Under the pieces are notes generated by a model. That model had not been told where the DNA came from. It was given only the letters and a program-made list of their open reading frames with translations, and searched no databases. 64,000 nt of DNA from Pseudomonas entomophila (GTDB lineage: Bacteria; Pseudomonadota; Gammaproteobacteria; Pseudomonadales; Pseudomonadaceae): NCBI RefSeq assembly GCF_013523165.1, contig NZ_JAAMQI010000011.1:62001-126000 (forward strand), written 5' to 3'. Positions 49,753 through 58,782 of this stretch are shown here, one piece after another (position 1 is the stretch's first letter; every line of letters begins with the position of its first letter). The position numbers and the translations under genes are program-made.

Positions 49753-49878
49753 CGGCACCTCGGTGAACTGACGGCAAAAGGGCATGCACTGTCAGAACGA
49801 CCCGCCCCGAGGGAAGTTCAGGCGGTGAGCGGGCACCCATCTGCTCTCTGCCTGGCGTTCAGCTCGCTCACGTCGTGC

Positions 49879-51255
49879 TCAGCACTCCACGAAGGCGACG
49901 GCCAGACCGCCACGGGAGGTTTCCTTGTACTTGTCGTGCATGTCCGCGCCGGTGTCACGCAGGGTACGGATCACCTGGTCCAGCGAGATGAAGTGCTCAC
50001 CGTCGCCACGCAAGGCCATCTGCACGGCGTTGATGGCCTTGACCGCGGCGATCGCGTTGCGCTCGATGCACGGCACCTGGACCAGGCCGCCGACCGGGTC
50101 GCACGTCAGGCCAAGGTTGTGCTCCAGGGCGATCTCGGCGGCGTTCTCCAGTTGCGGCGGTGTCGCGCCCAGCACTTCGGCCAGACCGGCCGCCGCCATC
50201 GAGCAGGCCGAGCCGACCTCGCCCTGGCAACCGACCTCGGCGCCGGAAATCGAGGCGTTCTTCTTGCACAGGATGCCCACGGAGGCGGCGGCCAGGAGAA
50301 ACGCGACCACATCGTCGTCGCAAGCGTCGGGGTTGAACTTCATGTAGTAGTGCAGCACGGCGGGGATGATGCCGGCAGCGCCATTGGTCGGTGCGGTGAC
50401 CATGCGCCCACCGGCGGCGTTTTCCTCGTTGACCGCCAGGGCGAACAGGTTGACCCACTCCATGGCGCTGAGCGTGGAGCCGATGACGTTGGGCTTGCCC
50501 AGCTCCTGAAGGCTGCGGTGCAGTCGGGCCGCACGGCGCCGGACGTTGAGGCCGCCTGGCAGAACGCCTTCGTTTTTCAGGCCATTGACGACGCACTCGC
50601 GCATGGCCGCCCAGATCTTCAGCAGGCCGTCGCGGATGTCCTGTTCGCTGCGCCAGGCCCGTTCGTTGGCCATCATCAACTGACCGACGCTCAGGCCGTG
50701 GGCCTTGCACAGGGCCAGCAACTCGGCGGCCGTCGAAAACTCATAGGGCAACGTCACCTGGGCGTCGCCCTGGTCCGGCGCATCGACTTCGGCCTGCTCG
50801 ACGATGAAGCCACCGCCCACCGAGTAATAGGTGTGCGACAGCAGGCTGCCGTCAGCCCCGAGGGCCTCCAGGCGCATGGCATTGGGGTGGTAGAGCAGGT
50901 TCTCGTCCAGCAACAGCATGTCGCGGGTGTAATGGAAGTCGACCGGGTGACGACCATCGAGCATCAGGCAATGCTCTTGCATCAGCTGGTCGATGCGCGG
51001 GCCGATGCTGTGCGGGTCGATCTGGTCGGGCCATTGCCCCATCAGCCCGAGCAAGGTGGCGCGATCGGTCGCGTGGCCAATACCGGTGGCCGACAGGGAC
51101 CCGTACAGGCGGGTTTCGACCCGCTCGACCTGCTCCAGCAGGCCTTGCTCACGCAAAGCCTTGGCGAAGGTCGCCGCGGCGCGCATGGGGCCGACGGTAT
51201 GCGAACTGGAAGGGCCGATGCCGATCTTGAACAAGTCGAACACACTGATAGCCAT
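49879..51255 (-). CDS. sdaA: L-serine ammonia-lyase (iron-sulfur L-serine dehydratase)
   Basis: Converts L-serine to pyruvate and ammonia using a 4Fe-4S cluster, in the cytosol. The 458 residues match single-chain bacterial SdaA/SdaB. The N-terminal beta domain opens [24 protein letters not shown], the family signature. The catalytic alpha domain carries cluster cysteines in [25 protein letters not shown] and [20 protein letters not shown] precedes the ATG at 51255. It is divergent from a LysR regulator with 145 bp between. The paralogue assignment (sdaA rather than sdaB/tdcG) is conventional. Confidence 0.92.
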   Translation of the reverse strand: MAISVFDLFKIGIGPSSSHTVGPMRAAATFAKALREQGLLEQVERVETRLYGSLSATGIGHATDRATLLGLMGQWPDQIDPHSIGPRIDQLMQEHCLMLDGRHPVDFHYTRDMLLLDENLLYHPNAMRLEALGADGSLLSHTYYSVGGGFIVEQAEVDAPDQGDAQVTLPYEFSTAAELLALCKAHGLSVGQLMMANERAWRSEQDIRDGLLKIWAAMRECVVNGLKNEGVLPGGLNVRRRAARLHRSLQELGKPNVIGSTLSAMEWVNLFALAVNEENAAGGRMVTAPTNGAAGIIPAVLHYYMKFNPDACDDDVVAFLLAAASVGILCKKNASISGAEVGCQGEVGSACSMAAAGLAEVLGATPPQLENAAEIALEHNLGLTCDPVGGLVQVPCIERNAIAAVKAINAVQMALRGDGEHFISLDQVIRTLRDTGADMHDKYKETSRGGLAVAFVEC

Positions 51256-51400
51256 GCTAATACCTCACCGTCGGTCACGAGATGCGATCGATGAATTCCG
51301 GATGAAGGAAGCGCTCGATGCCGTTGTGATGCGATGGTGACGCGATTGCCCTACACTGACCAACGAAAGTTCCTAACCAAGCCTTTAGCAGGACTAAACC

Positions 51401-52348
51401 GTGCATCGACAACTCGCTGGCCCCCTGTTCGTCTGGCTGCACGTGTTTTCCTGCGCGGCGCGGCACTTGTCCTTCACCCGCTGCGCCGAGGAGCTGCACA
51501 TCACCCCCGGCGCGGTCAGCCAGCAGATGCGCCAGCTGGAAGAGCGGCTCGGCTTTCGGCTGTTCCTGCGTCGCGCCCGTGGCGTCGAGCTGACGGCCGA
51601 GGGCCAGCGCCTGGCGCAGACGGTCACCGAGGCCTACGGCAGCATCGAGTCCGAACTGGTGCGGCTGAACGCGGGCGACATTCGCGGCACAGTGCGCCTG
51701 CGCTCGATCCCCTCGTTCCTCGCCAAGTGGCTCACCCCTCGCCTGCCGCGCCTCCAGCAACGCTACCCGGACATCGAACTGCGCCTGGTAGCCGAAGACA
51801 GCAACCAGCCGCTGCACGAAGGCGACTTCGACCTGGCGGTCGACCTGAACGACGGCAGTTATCCGGGCATGCTCTCCACTCCCCTGCTGGACGAGCAGAT
51901 CTTTCCGGTCTGCTCGCCGGCCCTGCTGCGCGGACGGCCGCCGCTGCACGGGCCGGCGGACCTGGTGCACTACCCGCTGCTGCACGACATCACCGCCTGG
52001 CGGGGCAGCTCGGAGTATTCGGAGTGGGCGTTCTACCTGGACAAGATCGGCGCTAGCGGGCTGGACGTGCGCCGTGGCCACACCTTCAACCGCAACCACC
52101 TGACCATCGAGGCCGCCATCGCTGGCATCGGCGTGGCCATCGCCCGGCGCACCCTGCTCAACGACGAACTGGAGCGTGGCGCCCTGATCGTGCCGTTCGG
52201 CACGCCGATCCCCAACCACAAGCGCTACGTGCTGCTCTATCCGCCCGCCGGCTTGATGCGCCCAGGCCCGCGTGCCGTGCACGACTGGCTGGTGTCGGAG
52301 GCGCAGAGCTTTCGTGCGCTGCACCCCCTGACCCCTGCGCCCGCCTGA
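51401..52348 (+). CDS. LysR-family regulator, DsdC/GcvA-like
   Basis: A 315-residue LysR regulator: helix-turn-helix in FSCAARHLSFTRCAEELHITPGAVSQQMRQLEERLG, then the periplasmic-binding-like effector domain (GTVRLRSIPSFLAKWLTPRLP; FDLAVDLNDG; IFPVCSPALL; PLLHD...W). These blocks resemble DsdC, the D-serine-responsive activator. The start is GTG at 51401 with AGGA upstream. Divergent placement beside serine dehydratase makes control of serine catabolism the natural inference. The 145-bp gap should contain a T-N11-A site, but none is unambiguous by eye. Confidence 0.85.
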   Translation: MHRQLAGPLFVWLHVFSCAARHLSFTRCAEELHITPGAVSQQMRQLEERLGFRLFLRRARGVELTAEGQRLAQTVTEAYGSIESELVRLNAGDIRGTVRLRSIPSFLAKWLTPRLPRLQQRYPDIELRLVAEDSNQPLHEGDFDLAVDLNDGSYPGMLSTPLLDEQIFPVCSPALLRGRPPLHGPADLVHYPLLHDITAWRGSSEYSEWAFYLDKIGASGLDVRRGHTFNRNHLTIEAAIAGIGVAIARRTLLNDELERGALIVPFGTPIPNHKRYVLLYPPAGLMRPGPRAVHDWLVSEAQSFRALHPLTPAPA

Positions 52349-52362
52349 AGCACGCGGCGGCC

Positions 52363-53355
52363 TCAGCGGGTGATGGCCGCACCGTCGAGGGGGGCTTCAC
52401 GGCGCGCGTAACGCTGCGCGAGCACGGCACAGACCATCAGCTGGATCTGATGGAACAGCATCAGCGGCAGAATCATCGCGCCGATGCCACTGCCGACGAA
52501 CAGCACCTGGGCCATTGGCACGCCGGTGGCCAGGCTCTTCTTCGAACCGGCGAACAGGATCGTGATGCGGTCCTCGAGGTTGAAGCCGAACAGCCGGCCG
52601 ACCAGGTGCGTCACCAAGAGGATCGCCGCCAGCAGGATCGCGCAGACCGCGAACAACCCGGCCAGGTGCTGGGGCGACACGCTCTGCCAGAGCCCGGTGA
52701 CCACGGCGTCGCTGAAGGCGGTGTAGACCACCAGTAGGATCGAGCCCTGGTCGACGACCTTGAGCCAGCGCGCATGGCGCTTGACCCAGCCACCGATCCA
52801 GCGACGCGCCAGCTGACCCGCGACGAACGGCACCAGCAGCTGCAAGGTGATCTTCAACACGGCATCCAGCCCCGAGCCGGTCTCACCGTCCGCGCCCAGC
52901 AGCAGCATCACCAGCAACGGGGTCAGGAAGATGCCCAGCAGGCTGGACGCCGCCGCGCTGCAGATCGCCGCCGGTACGTTGCCTCGGGCCAGCGAGGTGA
53001 AGGCGATGGCCGATTGCACCGTGGCCGGCAGTGCACACAGGTACAACACCCCCAAGTACAGCTCGTTGCCCACCAACGGCAGGAACAACGGCTTGAAAGC
53101 CAACCCGATCAGAGGGAACAACGCGAACGTGCAGCTGAACACCACCAGGTGCAGGCGCCAGTGCCCGGCGCCGGCGATGATCGCCTCACGGGACAGCTTG
53201 GCGCCATGCAGGAAGAACAGCAGGCCGATGGCCAGGTTGGTGAGCCAGCCGAACACGTAGGCGCCCTGCCCCTGGCAAGGCAGCACGGTGGCCGTGGCGA
53301 CCACGGCCAGCAGGGTCAACGTGAAGGGATCGAAGAGCATGCGCAGGTATTTCAT
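52363..53355 (-). CDS. Bile acid:sodium symporter family (SBF-like/YfeH-type) transporter
   Basis: A 330-residue polytopic membrane protein with about 10 helices. Family blocks are FLHGAKLSREAII, LPATVQSAIAFTSLARGNVPAAICSAAASSLLGIFLTPLL (the crossover region of the SBF fold) and FAGSKKSLATGVPMAQVLF. Such proteins move organic anions with sodium; bile acids themselves are unlikely in this host. The gene is convergent with the LysR gene 14 bases away. Substrate unknown. Confidence 0.85.
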   Translation of the reverse strand: MKYLRMLFDPFTLTLLAVVATATVLPCQGQGAYVFGWLTNLAIGLLFFLHGAKLSREAIIAGAGHWRLHLVVFSCTFALFPLIGLAFKPLFLPLVGNELYLGVLYLCALPATVQSAIAFTSLARGNVPAAICSAAASSLLGIFLTPLLVMLLLGADGETGSGLDAVLKITLQLLVPFVAGQLARRWIGGWVKRHARWLKVVDQGSILLVVYTAFSDAVVTGLWQSVSPQHLAGLFAVCAILLAAILLVTHLVGRLFGFNLEDRITILFAGSKKSLATGVPMAQVLFVGSGIGAMILPLMLFHQIQLMVCAVLAQRYARREAPLDGAAITR

Positions 53356-53500
53356 GGCAACCGGTCTCGAGCGGCGAGGAAGAACGGCACAGCATAGGGC
53401 GATCGCTGCTGTCCTGCTAACGCCAACACCCCGTCACGTATCGGTGAAAGGACACCGTGGCAGCGTGCGACAAGGCCTGTGAAGACGCGACCCACCAGTC

Positions 53501-53528
53501 TTGTAGTGACTTTTATTTTTCACTACAA
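53501..53528. promoter_or_regulatory. Inverted repeat upstream of predicted promoter
   Basis: TTGTAGTGA (53501-53509) and TCACTACAA (53520-53528) with a T-rich 10-nt centre. It lies 6 bases left of the TTGACG -35 box, a position suited to an operator; a terminator for leftward or rightward RNA is the alternative. Confidence 0.45.
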
Positions 53529-53533
53529 AATAG

Positions 53534-53563
53534 TTGACGGGTGGTTTGCGGCTTATGCATGAT
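53534..53563 (+). promoter_or_regulatory. Predicted sigma-70 promoter
   Basis: TTGACG (53534-53539) with an 18-bp spacer to CATGAT (53558-53563). It would drive the small gene at 53763 with a leader of about 190 nt, or a separate small RNA. Confidence 0.35.
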
Positions 53564-53762
53564 GAGGCCGTCTTCCTGATCGGAGGCAGGCAAGGGTAGT
53601 CCAGGTGGTCTTTTCAGTCGGAAACGGCCACTCGTGGAGCAGGAACTGTCCAAAAGACAGGTGACAAAGCCCCTGTGGTGACGCTGCGGTAGCAGCCTGG
53701 GTAACGCGCTACATCTCTGAAGCGCCGGGAATCACTTCATACTGGATAGAAGGGGCTTGACC

Positions 53763-54074
53763 ATGAACTTGAACGATCAACTCACGCTCGACCAACTGGC
53801 TCGTCTGTTCGCCACGCGCAAGGACAGCCACGATGACCATGTCCTGTGGATCAGCCAAGCCGGCGACGTTCGACTCGACCGCCTGCCGCCGAACATCGGC
53901 GAGGGCGAGATCGATGCGCACATGCCCAGCATGAAGGCCTGCCTCAAGGTCTTCCGCCGAGGCCAGGGCTATGTCGGCAAGAAGGCCGCCGCCGATGCCG
54001 CTTTCGTCGGCGGTGTGCTGGAGTCACTCAAGGCACTGGCACCTGAAGGCGCAGGCCGTCATCTGGCACGCTGA
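53763..54074 (+). CDS. Hypothetical protein (103 aa)
   Basis: ATG at 53763 with AAGGGG 8 bases upstream. It is a soluble, mixed-charge protein (MNLNDQLTLDQLARLFATRK; RLPPNIGEGEIDAHMPSMKACLKVFRRGQGYVG) ending in a helical Ala-rich tail. No domain recognised. The well-formed ribosome site, native codon use and upstream promoter support a real gene with a long leader. Confidence 0.6.
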   Translation: MNLNDQLTLDQLARLFATRKDSHDDHVLWISQAGDVRLDRLPPNIGEGEIDAHMPSMKACLKVFRRGQGYVGKKAAADAAFVGGVLESLKALAPEGAGRHLAR

Positions 54075-54126
54075 AGCCTTGCACGAGGCCGGCCATCCCT
54101 GGCAGGGGCGGCCGGCCTCGTCGTTC

Positions 54127-54423
54127 CTACGCACGTCGTTGCTCGGGGCCGCGGGCGTTCTCGCAGGTCGCCATGGCCCTGGCACGGTTCACGCCCCAGA
54201 CCATCGCACGCGTCATGCTCTCGCCCGGTCGCGAGGGGTAGTACTCCTCCAGCATGGCCTTGCCCGAGCGGTCGTATACCCCCAGGAACAACTGGGCGGC
54301 GCCCAGCCGTGACAGGCGCACCTGCACGTCGAGGGTGGTGCCATCGCTCAGCACTTCGTCATGGCAACGGCTGTGCAGCTGGGCATCGGCCCACGTCCAA
54401 TAGGTCTCTTCCCTGATGCGCAT
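54127..54423 (-). CDS. Hypothetical protein (98 aa)
   Basis: The start at 54423 (MRIREETYWTWADAQL) is supported by AGGAGAT about 10 bases upstream; an in-frame ATG at 54474 has none. The product alternates strands and turns (TLDVQVRLSRLGAAQLFLGVYDRSG) and ends with a helical RAMVWGVNRARAMATCENARG tail. No signal peptide or membrane helix. Unrecognised; probably a small cytosolic protein. Convergent with the gene at 53763. Confidence 0.55.
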   Translation of the reverse strand: MRIREETYWTWADAQLHSRCHDEVLSDGTTLDVQVRLSRLGAAQLFLGVYDRSGKAMLEEYYPSRPGESMTRAMVWGVNRARAMATCENARGPEQRRA

Positions 54424-54601
54424 GGCTTCGATCTCCTGTGCCGAAAAGCGGGCACAGTAAGGCACAGCGCGCACGCCATGGCGAGGCGTACCTGCCCTTC
54501 ACTTGAGCCTGATCAACAAACTTAGGGAAATTCCTACACAGAAATGCCAATCGTCTGATTGATTTGCTGTGCAGGATACTCTAACGCCTAGGCAGTGGCC
54601 T

Positions 54602-54922
54602 TCAGCTCAGCCGCACTGCCGTCCCCGTCGCGAAGACCACCACCATGCCGCCCTGCACCGAGGGCATGCTGATCTCGAAATCGACACCGACCACCGCGTC
54701 CGCCTTGAGTGACCGAGCCCGCTCGATCAATTCGGCCGTGGCCTGCTCGCGGGCCAGACGCAAGGCGCTTTCCAGCGTTTGCGAGCGGCCGCCGAACACA
54801 TCGCGAAAGCGGGCGAAGAAGTCTCTGACGAAGTTGACGCCTTGTACCGATTCGGCGCTGACGATGCCCAGATAAGCGGCGACCGAGCGGCCTTCGACAT
54901 GGTGGGTGGTGGTCACGATCAT
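54602..54922 (-). CDS. YbjQ family (UPF0145/DUF74) protein
   Basis: A 106-residue protein with the family pattern IVTTTHHVEGRSVAAYLGIVSAESVQG, an internal AREQATAELIERARSLKADAVVGVDFEIS helix-strand, and a C-terminal VVFATGTAVRL. The family forms pentameric rings, sometimes called heavy-metal-binding domain proteins; its biological role is unsettled. GAGGAGA precedes the ATG at 54922. It follows the DMT exporter gene on the same strand with a 75-bp gap. Confidence 0.85.
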   Translation of the reverse strand: MIVTTTHHVEGRSVAAYLGIVSAESVQGVNFVRDFFARFRDVFGGRSQTLESALRLAREQATAELIERARSLKADAVVGVDFEISMPSVQGGMVVVFATGTAVRLS

Positions 54923-54997
54923 GGGGCGTCTCCTCGTACGAGGGCGGCGGCGTTCGGCCGCCATCCCTTTCAGGCAAGATGAACGGAAGTGCCCATC

Positions 54998-55882
54998 CTA
55001 GCAAAAGGCCGCGCGCAGACGCTGACCTAGACGCGCCCCGAACACGTTGATCAGCAGGCCCAGCATGACCAGCAGCGCCCCCCACCCCTGGATCGCGCTC
55101 AGCCGCTCCCCCAGCAGCCAGGCCGAGGAACTCAGGCCGATCACCGGCACCAGCAGGGAAAACGGCGCCACCTTGCCGGCAGGATGCCGAGACAACAGCG
55201 TGCTCCACAGGCTGTAGCCGAGCATGGTGGCGATGAACGCCAGGTAGGCCAAGGCGCCGATCGAGTGCCAGCCAATGCCCATCAGCGCCTGGCCGATCAG
55301 GGCCGGCCCTTCGAGCCAGTACGACAAGGCCAGGAACGGCAGTGGCGGGATCAAGCCACCCCAGATCACCAGGGCTACCAGGTCCACCGAACCGAACCGC
55401 CGGGTGATGATGTTGCCCATGCCCCACATGGCCCCGGCGCACAAGGTCAGCAGCAGTGCCAGCACCGGGACGTGGCTGCTGTCCTCGCTGCCGATCAGCG
55501 CCAGCCCGCTTGCGGCCACCAGCAAGCCGGCCAGGCTGGCCGGGCGCAGTGGCTCGCGCAGGAACAAGGCGGCGAAGAACAAGGTGAAGAACGCCTGGGA
55601 CTGCAGCACCAGCGAGGCCAGGCCCGGCGGCATGCCGCTGTACATGGCCTGGAACAGGAAGGCGAACTGGCCGAGCGAGATGGTCGCGCCGTAGGCGATC
55701 AGCCAGCGCCACGGCAGCTTGGGGCGCTTGATGAAGAACACCGCGGGGAACGCCACCAAGGCAAAGCGCAACGCCCCCAGCAGCATGGGCGGCAGGCCGT
55801 CGAGACCGATCTTGATCACCACGAAGTTCAGCCCCCACACCACGATGACCACCAGGGCCAGCAGCAGGTCTCTCAATGGCAT
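54998..55882 (-). CDS. EamA/DMT-family transporter (RhaT/YdcZ-like exporter)
   Basis: A 10-helix drug/metabolite transporter of 294 residues. The start at 55882 (MPLRDLLLALVVIVVWGLNFVVIK) has AAGGAGGG upstream and matches the EamA first helix. Two EamA repeats are visible: the first includes LRFALVAFPAVFF and SLVLQSQAFFTLFFAALFLREPL, the second ALAYLAFIATMLGYSLWSTLLSRHPAGKVAPFSLLVPVIGLSSSAWLLGERL in outline. It resembles the amino-acid-metabolite exporter EamA (O-acetylserine/cysteine). Substrate inferred only at family level. Confidence 0.85.
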   Translation of the reverse strand: MPLRDLLLALVVIVVWGLNFVVIKIGLDGLPPMLLGALRFALVAFPAVFFIKRPKLPWRWLIAYGATISLGQFAFLFQAMYSGMPPGLASLVLQSQAFFTLFFAALFLREPLRPASLAGLLVAASGLALIGSEDSSHVPVLALLLTLCAGAMWGMGNIITRRFGSVDLVALVIWGGLIPPLPFLALSYWLEGPALIGQALMGIGWHSIGALAYLAFIATMLGYSLWSTLLSRHPAGKVAPFSLLVPVIGLSSSAWLLGERLSAIQGWGALLVMLGLLINVFGARLGQRLRAAFC

Positions 55883-56012
55883 CGTGCCCTCCTTGTCCGG
55901 TTTGTTAGAAATATTTCGTAACAGCATAAGCGCTGGAGGGTTCTGCCGGCCAGTCATGCACCTGTCATCCGTACCCGGTAGCGTATCGGCATCCACCCAA
56001 GAACACGTTCAC

Positions 56013-57374
56013 ATGCGTCGTCTGTGCCTTTTGCTGCTGTTGTCGTCGAGCATTGCCTGGGCAGCCGAGGCGCCACTGCGCCTGGCAGGGTCCAACACGC
56101 TTGGCGCTGCCGTCCTGCCCACGCTGGTGCGCGGCTGGCTGGCCGGCCAGGGCGCTTCGCACATCCGCACCCAGGTGAGTCCGGTGCTCAACGAAGTCGC
56201 CATCACGGCACGGGGCGCCGATGGCCAGCCGTTGCGTGTCGAGATCGCCGCTCACGGCACCCAGACCGGCTTCGAGGCCTTGGCGAGCGCCCGTGCCGAC
56301 CTCGCAGCTGCCTCGCGCCCGCTGGACGCCGCCACGGCCGAGCGGCTGCAGGCGCTGGGCGACCTGCGTTCGGCCGAGGCCGAGCACGTCATCGGCCTGG
56401 ACGCTGTGGCCGTGGTCGTTCATCCGGCCAACCCCCTGAAAGCGCTGAGCCTCGACCAGCTCACGGCGGTCTTCGCCGGACGCCTGACGCACTGGGCGCA
56501 GCTGGGCTTGCCGGGCGGCGAGATCCACGTGCTGGCACGCGATGCGCGCTCAGGCACGTTCGAGACCTTCCGAACAGTGGTGCTCGATGACTCCTCGGCG
56601 GCCTTGACCACCCACGCCAAGCGCTTCGAATCCAACGAAGCGCTGGTCGCACAGGTGGCGAACGATCGGCAGGCCATCGGTTTCAGCAGCCTGGCCGTCG
56701 TGCGCCATGCCAAGGTCCTGGCGATCGCCGACGGCAGTGCCGCTGCTCTGCAGCCGTCGCCGACCAGCGTGGCCAACGAGGACTATCCGCTCACCCGGCG
56801 CCTGTACGTCTACCAACCGACGTCCGTGCAACGCCCCATGGCCACGGCCCTGGTGGCCTTCATGCAGAGCCCGGCCGGCCAGGCCATCGTCGCGCGACAA
56901 GGCTTCGTGTCGCAGCAGGTGCTCGCCTTGCCGACACGCCGCGCGGGCAAGGTACCGCCTCGTTACCAGGCCTTGCAGGACAACGCGCTGCGGTTGAACG
57001 TGAGCCTGCGCTTTCAGCCCTCGAGCGCGACGCTGGACAACAAGGCGCTGCGCGATGTCCAGCGCATCGCGGCCTACGTGCGCGGACGGGGCGCAGGCAC
57101 CACGCCGGTGACGCTGGTCGGCTTCGGCGACCCCAAGCAGGCACCTGGGCGCGCCGCCTTGCTCTCGCGCCTGCGGGCGATGGCCGTACGCCGTGCGTTG
57201 GCCCGCACCGGCGTGGAGGTGCGCGACGTGCTGGGCCTGGGCGATCAATTGCCGGTCGCCGACAACGCGCGCGCCAACGGGCGTCAGCGAAACCGTCGGG
57301 TCGAAGTCTGGGTGCGTTGGGGCGGGGCGAAGGAGGCGTTCGTGAAGAAGCGCCCCGCTGGAAAAACGCTGTAA
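56013..57374 (+). CDS. PstS-like phosphate-type substrate-binding domain fused to an OmpA-like domain
   Basis: A 453-residue exported protein. Signal peptide at residues 1-20 (MRRLCLLLLLSSSIAWAAE). Residues about 20-310 are a PBP-like domain of the phosphate-binding type: LAGSNTLGAAVLPTLVRGWL, ARDARSGTFETFRTVVL and QAIGFSSLAVVRHAK match the PstS fold's ligand loops. Residues about 325-440 are an OmpA/MotB C-terminal domain (SLRFQPSSATLDNKALRDVQRIA; GFGDPKQAP; NGRQRNRRVEVWV), which binds peptidoglycan. The fusion would anchor a ligand-binding domain to the cell wall. The ATG at 56013 begins the signal peptide directly. Divergent from the DMT exporter. Confidence 0.8.
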   Translation: MRRLCLLLLLSSSIAWAAEAPLRLAGSNTLGAAVLPTLVRGWLAGQGASHIRTQVSPVLNEVAITARGADGQPLRVEIAAHGTQTGFEALASARADLAAASRPLDAATAERLQALGDLRSAEAEHVIGLDAVAVVVHPANPLKALSLDQLTAVFAGRLTHWAQLGLPGGEIHVLARDARSGTFETFRTVVLDDSSAALTTHAKRFESNEALVAQVANDRQAIGFSSLAVVRHAKVLAIADGSAAALQPSPTSVANEDYPLTRRLYVYQPTSVQRPMATALVAFMQSPAGQAIVARQGFVSQQVLALPTRRAGKVPPRYQALQDNALRLNVSLRFQPSSATLDNKALRDVQRIAAYVRGRGAGTTPVTLVGFGDPKQAPGRAALLSRLRAMAVRRALARTGVEVRDVLGLGDQLPVADNARANGRQRNRRVEVWVRWGGAKEAFVKKRPAGKTL

Positions 57375-57512
57375 CACCCTGCCCGCTCACCGCCTGAGCA
57401 ACTGCAGCTAGGCTTGAATTCAAGTGATTACCGGGCCCCTCTGACGGCTGCCAGGCCGCCATGTCGGAATCACGGTTGCCCATGCAACGACGACATTCAT
57501 CAGGAGGGGCTC

Positions 57513-58622
57513 ATGACAGCTCTGCAGACGTTCTTGACAACGCCCGTACTGGGCACCAGCACCTGGTTGTGGCTGGTGTTCGTCGCCATCGTCATCGGCT
57601 TGCTGGTGCTCGACCTCGGTGTGCTGCACCGCCAGGAGCGCGAGATCGAGATGCGCGAAAGCCTCTTGCTCTATTCAGGGTACTTCAGCGTCGGCGTGCT
57701 GTTCGGCGTGTGGATCTGGGTACAGCTGGGCGCTCAATCGGCCATGGAGTTCTACACGGGCTTTCTGGTCGAACAATCGCTGTCGATGGACAACGTGTTC
57801 GTCATGGCGATGATCTTCAGCTACTTCGCCATCCCCCGTCGCTACCAGCACCGCGTGCTGTTCTGGGGCATCCTGGGGGTGGTGGTCCTGCGTGCGATCA
57901 TGATCGGCGTGGGGGCCGCGCTGGTGCAGAACTTTGCCTGGGTACTGTATCTCTTCGGTGCGTTCCTGCTGTTCACCGGGGTGAAGATGGCGCTGTCCAG
58001 GGACGACAGCCAGCCCGATCTGGCCAACAACCCCATGCTGCGGTTCGTCCGGCGGCACCTGCGCGTCACCGACGAGCTGCATGGCGCCCGCTTCTTCGTG
58101 CACCAGACGCCGCCTGGCCAGTCGCGGGCGCTGCGCCATGCCACCCCGCTGTTTCTGGCCCTGGTACTGATCGAGCTGGCCGACCTGGTGTTTGCGGTGG
58201 ACAGCGTCCCGGCGATCTTCGCGATCACCCAGGACCCCTTCATCGTGTACACCTCGAACATCTTCGCGATCCTGGGCCTGCGCTCGCTGTATTTCGCCCT
58301 GGCCGCGCTGATGCACCGCTTCGTCTACCTCAAGTACGCGCTGGCCCTGGTGCTGGTGTTCATCGGCTGCAAGATCTTCTACCACGGGCTGATCGGCAAG
58401 GTGCCGGCGCTGCTTTCGCTCGGCGTGACCCTGGGGCTGCTGGTGGGCGGCGTGGTGCTGTCGCTGATCAAGACGCGCGGCCAGCCGGCCGTGCCCCTGC
58501 CCCCTGGAGACACGGCGCCGGCACCCTCGGTACGGCAGCACGCCGACGCGAGGGGCGTGGTCGATGGTACTACGCCCTCTTCTTATAACCAAAATATCGA
58601 TCGAAATCGAAGCTCGCCATAA
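57513..58622 (+). CDS. TerC/Alx family integral membrane protein
   Basis: A 369-residue TerC-family membrane protein, linked in other bacteria to tellurite resistance, alkaline response and manganese export. Start ATG at 57513 has AGGAGGGG upstream. Family hallmarks: LLVLDLGVLHR in helix 1, QSLSMDNVFVMAMIFSYFAIP, and ELADLVFAVDSVPAIFAITQDPFIVYTSNIFAILGLRSLYF in outline, with acidic residues inside membrane helices. The C-terminal 50 residues are Pro/Ala/Asn-rich and non-conserved. The 138-bp upstream gap showed no clear yybP-ykoY manganese riboswitch. Confidence 0.88.
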   Translation: MTALQTFLTTPVLGTSTWLWLVFVAIVIGLLVLDLGVLHRQEREIEMRESLLLYSGYFSVGVLFGVWIWVQLGAQSAMEFYTGFLVEQSLSMDNVFVMAMIFSYFAIPRRYQHRVLFWGILGVVVLRAIMIGVGAALVQNFAWVLYLFGAFLLFTGVKMALSRDDSQPDLANNPMLRFVRRHLRVTDELHGARFFVHQTPPGQSRALRHATPLFLALVLIELADLVFAVDSVPAIFAITQDPFIVYTSNIFAILGLRSLYFALAALMHRFVYLKYALALVLVFIGCKIFYHGLIGKVPALLSLGVTLGLLVGGVVLSLIKTRGQPAVPLPPGDTAPAPSVRQHADARGVVDGTTPSSYNQNIDRNRSSP

Positions 58623-58651
58623 GGCTTGAATATAATTTCCAGTTATCAAAG

Positions 58652-58678
58652 TTTTGTGGAATTTATTTTCACAAAACG
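58652..58678 (+). terminator. Inverted repeat after terC (possible terminator)
   Basis: GTTTTGTG (58652-58659) and CACAAAAC (58671-58678) in an AT-rich gap 30 bases after the terC stop. No clean T-run follows on the plus strand, so termination is uncertain. Confidence 0.35.
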
Positions 58679-58739
58679 AAGTGATTACCAGGATAAAAAA
58701 TAATATTTTTCCTCTACGCCATTAGTACCATTCTGACAG

Positions 58740-58760
58740 GGGCATCGACGGTCGATGCCC
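58740..58760. promoter_or_regulatory. Perfect 21-bp palindrome before the cysteine desulfurase-like gene
   Basis: GGGCATCGAC-G-GTCGATGCCC: two 10-bp arms around a single base, ending 22 bases before the ATG at 58783. The tiny centre favours a protein-binding site over an RNA hairpin. Confidence 0.5.
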
Positions 58761-58782
58761 GTTGTCACAATGGGTTGCCGAC

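Larger units (their letters stand above)
53356..53762. other. 407-bp region with promoter and long structured leader
   Basis: Contains an inverted repeat (53501-53528), a predicted promoter (53534-53563) and about 190 nt of GC-rich, stem-forming sequence (for example CTGTC-CAAAA-GACAG at 53646-53660 and CCAC-TC-GTGG near 53628) before the ATG at 53763. No known riboswitch class is recognised. Confidence 0.4.

Noticed and set aside
57375-57512. yybP-ykoY (manganese) riboswitch ahead of terC
   Set aside because: terC genes elsewhere often have one, but the expected paired GGGGAGUAG and CCGGGC elements were not found in the right order in this 138-bp gap.
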